12,586 bases of DNA from Deltaproteobacteria bacterium (lineage in GTDB: Bacteria; Desulfobacterota_E; Deferrimicrobia; Deferrimicrobiales; Deferrimicrobiaceae). The DNA lies in assembly GCA_023488945.1 (NCBI GenBank), contig JAMDBZ010000083.1:1-12586 (forward strand), in the 5' to 3' direction. The translations under genes and the position numbers were made by a program. The notes under the pieces were generated by a model. The model saw only the letters and a list, made by a program, of their open reading frames with translations. It was not told where the DNA came from and searched no databases. This document shows positions 6,784 through 12,586 of this stretch, in pieces (position 1 is the stretch's first letter; every line of letters begins with the position of its first letter).

Positions 6784-6799
6784 GGGGACGGTTCCGTCC
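6784..6799. repeat. GGGGACGG-type hairpin, possible REP-like remnant
   Basis: GGACGG (6786-6791) is followed by TT and its complement CCGTCC (6794-6799), preceded by GG (6784-6785). Strings of the GGGGACGGTTCC type recur in many deltaproteobacterial and related genomes, often near IS200-like (RAYT) transposases. This is recalled family knowledge and was not checked. No transposase is present in the window. Confidence 0.25.
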
Positions 6800-6835
6800 G
6801 TATGAATGCAGTCCTCAATTGATATGATGAAAAAT

Positions 6836-7882
6836 ATGCACGAAGAACGCACTGACCTGAAGGGAATGCCTCTGGCGGAATTGGAAGCCTTCCTTTCCCG
6901 GTGGGGAAAGGAGCGGTACCGAGCACGCCAGGTGTCGCGGTGGATCTACCAGCGGTTCGTCGAGGACTTCGGCGCGATGACGGACCTGCCCCGCGCGTTT
7001 CGGGAAGAGCTGGCCGCGAAGTGCCGCATCTCGTCGCCGCCCGCGGAAACGATCGAAGCCTCCTCCGATGGGACGGAGAAGTTCCTGTTCCGCCTTGAGG
7101 ACGGCGAGACGATCGAGGGCGTCCTCATCCCGGACGAGGGCCGGAGGACGCTGTGCATCTCCTCGCAGGTCGGGTGTGCGCTCCGGTGCGGCTTCTGCGC
7201 CACGGGAACGATCGGGTTCCGCCGGAACATGACGTCGGCCGAGATCATCCAACAGGTCTGCTTCGCGGCGAAGCGTCTCGCGCAGCGGGGCGAACGGATC
7301 TCCAACGTCGTCTTCATGGGAATGGGCGAGCCGCTGGAGAACGTCGCGGAGGTCGACCGCGCGATCGACATCCTTTTGTCCCAGTACGGCTTCGGGCTCT
7401 CCGGGAAGCGGGTGACCGTCTCGACGGCCGGGGTCGTGCCGGCGATGCTGGACCTCGCGGAGAGGTACCCGATAAGCTTCGCCGTCTCGCTGAACGCGGC
7501 GCGGGACGAGATCCGGTCGCGCCTGATGCCGATCAACCGGAGATACCCACTCAAGGAGCTTGTCGGGGCGATGCGGCGGATCCCGATCCGGAGCGGCCGA
7601 AAGGTGACGGCGGAGTACGTGCTCCTGGCCGGGGTGAACGACGCGCCGGAGGAGGCCCGGGCGCTGGCGCGGCTACTCAAGGGGACGCGTGTCAAGGTCA
7701 ACCTCATCCCTTGCAACCCGCACGAGCACGGCGATTTCCGCCCGCCGGCGCCGCCGGTCGTGGACCGGTTCCGCGAAGCCCTCCTCGAAAATGGGATCCA
7801 GACGATCACCCGCGAACGGCGCGGGGCGGACATCCGCGCGGCGTGCGGCCAGCTGCGCGGGGCGGCGACGAAAAAGGCTTGA
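6836..7882 (+). CDS. rlmN: Dual-specificity rRNA/tRNA adenine C2-methyltransferase RlmN
   Basis: RlmN is a radical-SAM enzyme that makes 2-methyladenosine at A2503 of 23S rRNA and A37 of some tRNAs. Positions are numbered from the farthest ATG, 6806. The [4Fe-4S] motif CALRCGFC has Cys124, Cys128 and Cys131. The SAM-site loop MGMGEPL is at 171-177. The two mechanistic cysteines are Cys117 (RTLCISS) and Cys347 (AACGQL), and ERRGADIRAACGQL is the family's C-terminal hallmark. The start is uncertain: ATGs at 6806, 6824, 6827 and 6836 are in frame and none has a good Shine-Dalgarno sequence. I chose 6836 (348 residues, MHEERTDLKGMPLAELEAFL) because it leaves a typical family N-terminus. It is a housekeeping gene, separated by more than 300 bases from the gas vesicle operon. 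Confidence 0.93.
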   Translation: MHEERTDLKGMPLAELEAFLSRWGKERYRARQVSRWIYQRFVEDFGAMTDLPRAFREELAAKCRISSPPAETIEASSDGTEKFLFRLEDGETIEGVLIPDEGRRTLCISSQVGCALRCGFCATGTIGFRRNMTSAEIIQQVCFAAKRLAQRGERISNVVFMGMGEPLENVAEVDRAIDILLSQYGFGLSGKRVTVSTAGVVPAMLDLAERYPISFAVSLNAARDEIRSRLMPINRRYPLKELVGAMRRIPIRSGRKVTAEYVLLAGVNDAPEEARALARLLKGTRVKVNLIPCNPHEHGDFRPPAPPVVDRFREALLENGIQTITRERRGADIRAACGQLRGAATKKA

Positions 7883-7901
7883 GGGGAAACGGTGTTTCCC
7901 C
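7883..7901 (+). terminator. Strong hairpin directly after rlmN, without a T-tract
   Basis: GGGGAAAC (7883-7890), a three-base loop GGT and GTTTCCCC (7894-7901) form a perfect 8-bp stem starting at the base after the rlmN stop. What follows is CTATAGTG rather than a T-run, so intrinsic termination would be inefficient. It may instead stabilise the 3' end of the rlmN message or act with Rho. Confidence 0.35.
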
Positions 7902-7963
7902 CTATAGTGAGAATGCGGGTCGATAAGCGATAAAACGGGATCGCGGAGGTGCGCGGGGCGGAG

Positions 7964-8821
7964 ATGGGGGACATTTTAGGGGTCATCGGGGGCTCCGGCC
8001 TCTACGCGATGGAAGGGATGAGGAACGTCCGGGAGGTGAGGGTGGACACCCCGTTCGGCGACCCCTCGGATGCGCTGGTCGTCGGCGAGATCGAAGGGAG
8101 GACGCTCGCGTTCCTGCCGCGCCATGGCCGCGGTCACAGGATCCCCCCCTCCCGGATCAACTTCCGGGCGAACATCTATGCGATGAAGAAGATCGGCGTC
8201 TCCCAGATCCTGTCGATCTCGGCCGTCGGGAGCATGCGGGAGGAGATCCGCCCCGGGGACATCGTGATCGTCGACCAGTTCTACGATCACACGAAGTTCC
8301 GGCCGAACACCTTCTTCGACGAGGGGATTGTGGGGCACGTCATGTTCGCCGACCCGGTCTGCCCGCGGCTTATGGACCTCGCCTGCGCGTCGGCGAAGGC
8401 GGTCCTCAGGAGGGTCCGCAAGGGCGGGACCTATCTCTGCATGGAGGGGCCGGCCTTCTCGACCCGCGCCGAGTCGAACATCTACCGGACGTGGGGCGTC
8501 GACGTGATCGGGATGACGAACATGCCCGAGGCGAAGCTCGCCCGCGAGGCGGAGATCTGTTACGCCACCCTGGCCCTGGCGACCGACTACGACTGCTGGC
8601 ACGAGGCGGAGGAGGACGTCACGATCGAGGCGGTCCTGGCGATCATCCGGAAGAACGCGGAGAACTCGAAGAAGATCATCCGCGAGGTCGCAAAGCGCCT
8701 CCCGGGGAAGGAGCCGTGCGCGTGCGGGGAGGCCCTCAAGCACGCCCTCATCACGGATCGGAAGAAGATCCCGGCGGCCGCGAGGAAGCGGCTCGGCCCG
8801 ATCATAGGGAAGTACCTGTGA
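7964..8821 (+). CDS. mtnP: S-methyl-5'-thioadenosine phosphorylase
   Basis: The 285-residue enzyme belongs to the trimeric purine nucleoside phosphorylase family. MtnP cleaves methylthioadenosine with phosphate to adenine and methylthioribose-1-phosphate, in polyamine and methionine salvage. Visible motifs are GGSGLYAMEG from residue 9 (phosphate loop), LPRHGRGH around 51-58, CMEGPAFSTRAES at 159-171 and GMTNMPEAKLAREAEICY at 183-200. ATDYDCW at 206-212 carries the two aspartates that favour 6-amino purines over guanosine or inosine substrates. The start is set at ATG 7964 because the family normally begins a few residues before the IGGSG loop. GGAGGTG lies 12 bases upstream, a little far. 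A GTG at 7949 would add five residues. Its stop overlaps the next gene's GTG (GTGA), so the two are probably co-translated. Confidence 0.92.
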   Translation: MGDILGVIGGSGLYAMEGMRNVREVRVDTPFGDPSDALVVGEIEGRTLAFLPRHGRGHRIPPSRINFRANIYAMKKIGVSQILSISAVGSMREEIRPGDIVIVDQFYDHTKFRPNTFFDEGIVGHVMFADPVCPRLMDLACASAKAVLRRVRKGGTYLCMEGPAFSTRAESNIYRTWGVDVIGMTNMPEAKLAREAEICYATLALATDYDCWHEAEEDVTIEAVLAIIRKNAENSKKIIREVAKRLPGKEPCACGEALKHALITDRKKIPAAARKRLGPIIGKYL

Positions 8822-9579
8822 AGGCGTGGAGACCGGTCATCCCGGTCCTGGCGGGTGCGCTCCTGTGGGGGTGCGCCGGCCCGACGGCCGACATGAAGAA
8901 GGAGGCCGACGCCCGGATGGAGATGGGCATATCCTATCTCGAGCAGCGCAACATTCCGGCGGCGATGCGGGAACTGACCCGCGCCTCCGAGCTGGATCCC
9001 GGGAACCCGGAGATCGACATGGCGTTGGGGCTCGCCTACCGGGCCCGGGGCGATTCCGGGAAGGCGGAGGAATATTTCCGGCGGGCCATCCGGAAGAAGC
9101 CGGACTATCCGGAGGCGCACAACAACCTCGGCGTGCTCCTCTCCGGCCTCGGGCGCGGGGACGAGGCGATCAAGGAATACGAGGCCGCGGCCGCCAACGT
9201 CGTCTACGCGACGCCGGAGATCGCCTACTGCAACATGGGGGAGGAGTACCGGAGGCGGGGGAACCTGCAGTCCGCCGAGGCGATGTACCGGCGGGCGCTC
9301 GCCTTCAACGAACGGTACGGCCCCGCGTACCGGGGGCTGGCGGAGGTCCTTGCCGCCAAGGGGCGGGGCGAGGAGGCGATCGCCACCCTCGAGAAATGCG
9401 TCCGCGCGACGCCCGCCTACGCGCCGGCGTGGTTCGATCTCGGAGGGGCGTACATGCGGACCGGGAGGCCCAAGGACGCTCTTCAAGCGTTCCGGAATGT
9501 CCTTCCCAACACCGAGGACGAGGCCCTTCGGAGGCTCGCCGCCGAACGCATCAGGACCCTCGAGACCGGGAACAGGTGA
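8818..9579 (+). CDS. TPR-repeat lipoprotein, PilF/PilW-like
   Basis: This 253-residue protein starts at GTG in a GTGA overlap with mtnP. The N-terminus is a lipoprotein signal: a positively charged start, a hydrophobic stretch and the lipobox LLWGC, with Cys19 as the lipidated residue. The remainder is a run of about six tetratricopeptide repeats (roughly 33-235), with hallmark pieces such as NNLGVLLSGLGRGDEAIKEY, YRRALAFNERYGPAYRGLAE and WFDLGGAYMRTGRPKDALQA. Length and layout match the PilF/PilW pilotins, which bring the type IV pilus secretin to the outer membrane. That function is inferred from architecture only, and a generic TPR outer-membrane scaffold is equally possible. No other pilus gene lies in this window. 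Confidence 0.82.
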   Translation: MKAWRPVIPVLAGALLWGCAGPTADMKKEADARMEMGISYLEQRNIPAAMRELTRASELDPGNPEIDMALGLAYRARGDSGKAEEYFRRAIRKKPDYPEAHNNLGVLLSGLGRGDEAIKEYEAAAANVVYATPEIAYCNMGEEYRRRGNLQSAEAMYRRALAFNERYGPAYRGLAEVLAAKGRGEEAIATLEKCVRATPAYAPAWFDLGGAYMRTGRPKDALQAFRNVLPNTEDEALRRLAAERIRTLETGNR

Positions 9580-9593
9580 GGGGTCCTTAGAAG

Positions 9594-10400
9594 ATGGGCG
9601 CTGGGGCGGAGTGGAAGGCGCGGCGGGAGGAGCGCGGGCTGACGCTCGAGCAGGCGGCGGCCGAGCTCCGGATCAGCCAGAGGTTCCTTCGCGGCATCGA
9701 AGAGGGAAACTTCGAGGGGTGGCCGGCGCGCGTCTTTTCGAGCGGCTACATCCGCGCCTACGCCAAGCTCTTGGGGATGGACCCCGAGCCGGTCCTCTCC
9801 GAGTATTACGGAGCGATCGGCTCCGTCGGCGCGCCGGAGCACCTCCAGCCGGTCCGGCCCGCGTGGATCGAACGGGAGCGCCGGCGGGGAAGCCGCCGCG
9901 TGTCATACACGATCGCCGCGGCCGTGGTCTTGTGCATCGGCATCATCCTGGCGTATCTGTCGATCCGGACGGCGCCGAAACCGCCCTCCGCGCCGGCGGT
10001 CAAGCCGCCGGCGGCGACGCCGGCCGTTCCCGCCGGCCCCGCGGACAACGCCGCGCCGGCCGCGGGCATGGGGACAACCCCCGGCGACAACGCGGCCACC
10101 GCACCGGCTCCGGTTTCGGAGCAGAACGCCGGGATGCCGCCCGGGGCCGCCGGGCCGGTGAAAGCGCCTCTGCAGCTCTTCATCGAGGCAAGCGAGATGA
10201 CCTGGATGATGTACAGCCGGGACGACGCCGAGCCGGTCGACGTGATGCTGTATCCGGGCGACCGTCTGAACATCCAGGCGCAGCGGAAGATCTCCCTGAA
10301 ACTCGGGAACGCCGGCGGGGTGGTGGGGACGCTGAACGGCAAGCCGCTCCCGCCGTTCGGGAGCCGGGGACAGGTCAAGGAAATCCGGCTGGGGCAGTAG
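9594..10400 (+). CDS. RodZ-like HTH / membrane / DUF4115 protein
   Basis: The 268-residue protein has the RodZ layout. An N-terminal Cro/XRE-type helix-turn-helix lies at about 7-63 (RREERGLTLEQAAAELRISQ, then YIRAYAKLLGMDP). A basic stretch (RERRRGSRR) precedes one transmembrane helix at about 104-123. A Pro/Ala-rich linker spans about 127-190, and a C-terminal DUF4115 domain spans about 193-266 (LQLFIEASEMTWMMYSRDD to VKEIRLG). RodZ links the MreB cytoskeleton through its cytosolic HTH to the cell wall synthesis machinery outside the membrane. The domain order predicts cytosolic N-terminus and periplasmic C-terminus. The gene lies 14 bases after the TPR lipoprotein. The Shine-Dalgarno sequence is weak (GAGGGG just at the previous stop, GAAG adjacent to ATG). 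Homologues often sit upstream of recO in deltaproteobacteria. Confidence 0.8.
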   Translation: MGAGAEWKARREERGLTLEQAAAELRISQRFLRGIEEGNFEGWPARVFSSGYIRAYAKLLGMDPEPVLSEYYGAIGSVGAPEHLQPVRPAWIERERRRGSRRVSYTIAAAVVLCIGIILAYLSIRTAPKPPSAPAVKPPAATPAVPAGPADNAAPAAGMGTTPGDNAATAPAPVSEQNAGMPPGAAGPVKAPLQLFIEASEMTWMMYSRDDAEPVDVMLYPGDRLNIQAQRKISLKLGNAGGVVGTLNGKPLPPFGSRGQVKEIRLGQ

Positions 10401-10436
10401 ACGGATTCCGGGGGGGCCGGGGGAGGATTGGAGAAG

Positions 10437-10541
10437 ATGATCATCCGCTGCCGCCGGAACATCAACCTGATCCGCACCGGCCTGAAGATGCGGGACCGGG
10501 TCCGCGACATCCCGATCGAGCCTCCTCCCCACGGCCGGTGA
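10437..10541 (+). CDS. Possible small protein between the RodZ-like gene and recO
   Basis: A 34-codon frame begins MIIRCRRNINLIRTGLKM and ends in PPPHGR. It is preceded by GGAGG (10422-10426) ten bases upstream of its ATG, the best ribosome binding site in this stretch. It fills most of the 148-base gap between the RodZ-like stop and the recO ATG, and ends seven bases before recO, which has no clear Shine-Dalgarno sequence of its own. It could therefore be a translated leader that feeds ribosomes to recO. The peptide is strongly basic in its first two thirds, with no recognised domain. It may equally be chance in GC-rich DNA. Confidence 0.35.
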   Translation: MIIRCRRNINLIRTGLKMRDRVRDIPIEPPPHGR

Positions 10542-10548
10542 GCCGGCC

Positions 10549-11310
10549 ATGCCCTCGGCGGGACCGCGCACCTTCCGCTCGTCCCGCGCGTTCCTCGTCC
10601 GGGCCGCGGACCAGGGCGAGCTGGACCGGCGGCTCCTCTTCTTCACCGAGAGCGCCGGGGCCGTCACCCTCGTCGCGAAATCGGCCCGGCACAGTCGAAA
10701 GCGGTTCGGCGGCACCCTTCAGAGATATCTCCTCCTGAACGTGGAGTGGGCGGACGCCCCCGGCCGGATGGGCGTCCTCTCGCAGGCGGCCGTGGCCGGG
10801 AGCTTCTGGGAGATCGTCGAGGACTGGGAAAAGGTCCGACACGCGGATCATCTCCTGGAAGTGGCCGTCGCGCTGTTTCCCCAGCCGGGGCCGAAACCGA
10901 AGGCGTTCGAAACGCTGCTCGCCGGGATCCGGGCGATTGCGGAAGGGGAGTCCCCCGCCGCCGTCGCCCGGAAGTCGGAGGCGGCATTCCTCTCCGTGGG
11001 GGGGTGGGGCCCGGAGCTCTCGGGATGCAGGCGCTGCAGGACACCGGAGGCCGCGATATTCCGGTTCCTCCCGTCCGAGGGGGGGCTCCTGTGCGGGAAC
11101 TGCGCGGGGGGGGGAGGATTCCGGCTCACGCTGGGCGCGGTCAAGACGTGGCGGGCGCTCCAGACGACCCCTCCGGCGGCCCTTCGACGCATCCGGCTTC
11201 CCGATTCCATTCTCACGGAATTACAAGAGGTTATTCCTCAATACATCGAGTGGCACTTGGGAAGAGCGTTGCGAAGTCTCGGCGATCGGGACCGGGGAGA
11301 AAAGTCGTAA
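10549..11310 (+). CDS. recO: DNA repair protein RecO
   Basis: This 253-residue RecO is a mediator that, with RecR, loads RecA onto SSB-coated single-stranded DNA in the RecFOR pathway and anneals complementary strands. The N-terminal OB fold begins at about residue 12 (SSRAFLVRAADQGELDRRLL, then FTESAGAVTLVAKSARHSR), the classic RecO opening. A helical domain follows, with a four-cysteine zinc site: Cys160 and Cys163 (CRRC) and Cys182 and Cys185 (CGNC). Length is normal for the family. The ATG has no obvious ribosome binding site, and a small open frame ends seven bases upstream, so translational coupling is possible. It is followed by an 88-base gap before glyQ. Confidence 0.9.
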   Translation: MPSAGPRTFRSSRAFLVRAADQGELDRRLLFFTESAGAVTLVAKSARHSRKRFGGTLQRYLLLNVEWADAPGRMGVLSQAAVAGSFWEIVEDWEKVRHADHLLEVAVALFPQPGPKPKAFETLLAGIRAIAEGESPAAVARKSEAAFLSVGGWGPELSGCRRCRTPEAAIFRFLPSEGGLLCGNCAGGGGFRLTLGAVKTWRALQTTPPAALRRIRLPDSILTELQEVIPQYIEWHLGRALRSLGDRDRGEKS

Positions 11311-11337
11311 AACCCCTGTATTTTATAATGATTTTCC

Positions 11338-11369
11338 TTGACACCCCCTTCCGGGGGATGGTATGTAAT
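11338..11369 (+). promoter_or_regulatory. Candidate sigma-70 promoter for glyQS with a hairpin in its spacer
   Basis: A perfect -35 TTGACA lies at 11338-11343. Downstream, TGGTATGTAAT (11359-11369) offers an extended -10-like element, either TATGTA with an 18-base spacer or TGTAAT with a 20-base spacer. CCCCC-TTCC-GGGGG (11344-11357) sits in the spacer and could also form a short hairpin at the 3' end of recO transcripts. A consensus TATAAT at 11324-11329 has no good -35 and so is not paired. The element lies 30-61 bases before the glyQ start. Confidence 0.45.
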
Positions 11370-11398
11370 TCTATTATTTTCCGCCGGGGGGACACGTC

Positions 11399-12271
11399 GT
11401 GACGTTCCAGGACCTGGTTCTCGCTCTGCAACGTTTCTGGGCCGACAGGGGTTGCGTCATCCATCAGCCGTACGACATCGAAGTCGGCGCCGGGACGTTC
11501 AATCCCGCCACCTTCCTGCGGGCGCTCGGTCCCGAGCCGTGGAACACGGCGTACGTCGAGCCGTCGCGCCGGCCGACCGACGGCCGGTACGGCGAGAACC
11601 CCAACCGGCTCCAGCACTATTACCAGTACCAGGTCATCATGAAGCCGTGCCCGAAGAGCTACGTCGAGATGTACCTCGATTCCCTGCGGTACGTCGGCAT
11701 CGACCCGATGAAGCACGACATCCGTTTCGTGGAGGACGACTGGGAGTCTCCCACCCTGGGTGCCTGGGGACTTGGCTGGGAGGTGTGGCTGGACGGCATG
11801 GAAATCACCCAGTTCACCTATTTCCAGCAGTGCGGGGGGATCGATCTCAAGCCGGTGTCCGGTGAGATCACCTACGGCATCGAGCGGATCGCGATGTATC
11901 TCCAGAACGTCGAGAACGTCTTCGACCTCAAATGGGTCGGCAACGTCACTTACGGCGACATCCATCACCGGGGAGAGGTCGAGTTCTCGAAGTACAACTT
12001 CGAGAAGGCCGACATTCCGATGCTGTTCTCCCTTTTCCGGATGTACGAGAAGGAGTGCCTGCGGCTCATCGACGAGAAACTCGTCCTGCCCGCATACGAT
12101 TACTGCCTCAAGTGCTCGCACACCTTCAACATGCTCGACGCCCGCGGCGCCATCTCCGTGACGGAGCGCACGTCCTATATCGCCCGCGTCCGCAACCTGG
12201 CCAAGCTGTGCGCGGAGGGGTATCTCCGGATGCGCGAGGAGCTGGGCTACCCGCTGATGACCAAGTTCTGA
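11399..12271 (+). CDS. glyQ: Glycyl-tRNA synthetase alpha subunit
   Basis: The 290-residue alpha subunit carries the class II catalytic core of the bacterial alpha2beta2 glycyl-tRNA synthetase, which charges tRNA-Gly with glycine. It begins [19 protein letters not shown], typical of GlyQ. Motif 2 is [18 protein letters not shown] at 53-70. The family block [20 protein letters not shown] starts at 123, and motif 3 is [10 protein letters not shown] at 155-164, with the class II arginine at 163. The start is GTG 11399, preceded by a G-run (11385-11390) eight bases upstream; no ATG would leave a normal N-terminus. The beta subunit follows after 39 bases, so the pair is an operon, probably driven from the promoter-like element just upstream. 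Confidence 0.96.
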   Translation: MTFQDLVLALQRFWADRGCVIHQPYDIEVGAGTFNPATFLRALGPEPWNTAYVEPSRRPTDGRYGENPNRLQHYYQYQVIMKPCPKSYVEMYLDSLRYVGIDPMKHDIRFVEDDWESPTLGAWGLGWEVWLDGMEITQFTYFQQCGGIDLKPVSGEITYGIERIAMYLQNVENVFDLKWVGNVTYGDIHHRGEVEFSKYNFEKADIPMLFSLFRMYEKECLRLIDEKLVLPAYDYCLKCSHTFNMLDARGAISVTERTSYIARVRNLAKLCAEGYLRMREELGYPLMTKF

Positions 12272-12310
12272 CGGTTCGACCATACCGAGACCCGGACAAG
12301 ACGAGGAGCC

Positions 12311-12586
12311 ATGGAACGCGATTACCTGCTCGAAATCGGCTGCGAGGAGATCCCGGCGGGCTTCATCGGTCCCGCGCTCTGGTACGGCGGGCAGCAGTTC
12401 GCCGAGGTGTTGAAGAAGAACCGGCTGGTCTTCGACCGCGTCGACATCTGCGGGACGCCACGGCGGCTGGCCTACATCATCCGGGCGCTTTCGGACCGCC
12501 AGGAGGCGTCCCGCGAGACGGTCCTCGGGCCGCCGAAGAGCGTCGCCTTCGATGCCGCGGGAAAGCCGACCAAGGCGGCCCTGGGG
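12311..12586 (+). CDS. glyS: Glycyl-tRNA synthetase beta subunit, N-terminal part (cut by window edge)
   Basis: The first 92 codons of GlyS are present, and the frame is still open at the last base. The start MERDYLLEIGCEEIPAGFI matches the typical GlyS opening (LLxEIGxEEIPA), and CGTPRRLAYIIRAL and VLGPPKSVAFDAAGKPT follow in the usual order. The beta subunit supplies tRNA recognition, including the anticodon-binding region, and partners GlyQ. GAGGAG at 12303-12308 lies just upstream of the ATG, a short spacing of two bases. About 600 further residues are expected to the right. Confidence 0.94.
   Translation, partial: MERDYLLEIGCEEIPAGFIGPALWYGGQQFAEVLKKNRLVFDRVDICGTPRRLAYIIRALSDRQEASRETVLGPPKSVAFDAAGKPTKAALG

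Larger units (their letters stand above)
6529..6835. other. Non-coding gap between the gas vesicle operon and rlmN
   Basis: No credible gene is present on either strand. The stretch contains a 9-base near-direct repeat (6574-6603), a terminator-like long stem (6604-6681), a GC hairpin (6613-6628), a nine-T run (6673-6681) and a small GGACGG hairpin (6786-6799). No convincing rlmN promoter was found. The only -10-like string, TATGAT at 6823-6828, lacks a -35 partner. Confidence 0.6.

Noticed and set aside
7898..7912. On the minus strand the sequence CTCACTATAGG (7911-7901) equals the 3' half of a phage T7 promoter.
   Set aside because: The upstream half of the T7 consensus is absent, it would read leftward antisense into rlmN, and no phage polymerase gene is present. 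The match is judged to be chance.
8491..8817. In-frame extension of the TPR protein into mtnP.
   Set aside because: It is a low-complexity shadow of mtnP, and it would bury the lipoprotein signal peptide, which starts cleanly at GTG 8818.
9350..10738. A 462-codon + strand frame across the TPR, RodZ-like and recO genes.
   Set aside because: It is Arg/Gly/Pro-rich and overlaps three well-supported genes in another frame.
1..12586. Looked for CRISPR arrays, tRNA or rRNA genes, transposases, integrases and attachment repeats.
   Set aside because: No regularly spaced repeats, cloverleaf-like sequence, rRNA signature or recombinase motif was seen on either strand.

Overview
The window is bacterial, GC-rich and fully co-oriented: every gene I can support is on the + strand. 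The right half has the order RodZ-like protein, recO, glyQ, glyS. Together with a two-subunit glycyl-tRNA synthetase and a cytosolic PAS histidine kinase, this suggests a deltaproteobacterium in the broad sense (Desulfobacterota/Desulfuromonadia-like or a related candidate lineage). That placement is inferred from recalled gene order and general style. No marker gene here settles it.

Region 1 (1-6528) is the accessory part of a gas vesicle locus. After a 170-base leader with two inverted repeats come an Hsp20/GvpH-like small heat-shock protein, a CDC48/p97-type double AAA+ ATPase, two divergent GvpF/GvpL family proteins, a soluble PAS-PAS histidine kinase and a single-domain response regulator. 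From the ATPase to the regulator, every junction is a stop/start overlap (ATGA, TTGA, ATGA, TGATG), so these five genes almost certainly form one translationally coupled operon. The structural gas vesicle genes (gvpA, J, K, N, O) are not in the window and would be expected to the left. The unusual point is that a complete kinase-receiver pair sits inside a gas vesicle assembly operon. The inference is that vesicle assembly or chaperoning is tied to a cytosolic signal.

Region 2 (6529-6835) is a 300-base non-coding gap. It holds a probable bidirectional terminator, a near-direct repeat of 9 bases spaced 21 bases apart, and a short GGGGACGG-type hairpin resembling REP-like debris. Base composition also appears to change here: 541-600 has 30 G/C of 60 by hand count, while 8581-8640 has 41 of 60.

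Region 3 (6836-12586) is ordinary chromosomal housekeeping: rlmN (rRNA/tRNA A2503/A37 methylation), mtnP (methylthioadenosine salvage), a TPR lipoprotein of the PilF/PilW kind overlapping mtnP by four bases, a RodZ-like HTH/membrane/DUF4115 protein, a possible 34-residue peptide, recO, then glyQ and the first 92 codons of glyS, which runs off the right edge. A promoter-like TTGACA with a G/C hairpin lies in the recO-glyQ gap, so glyQS is probably its own transcription unit.
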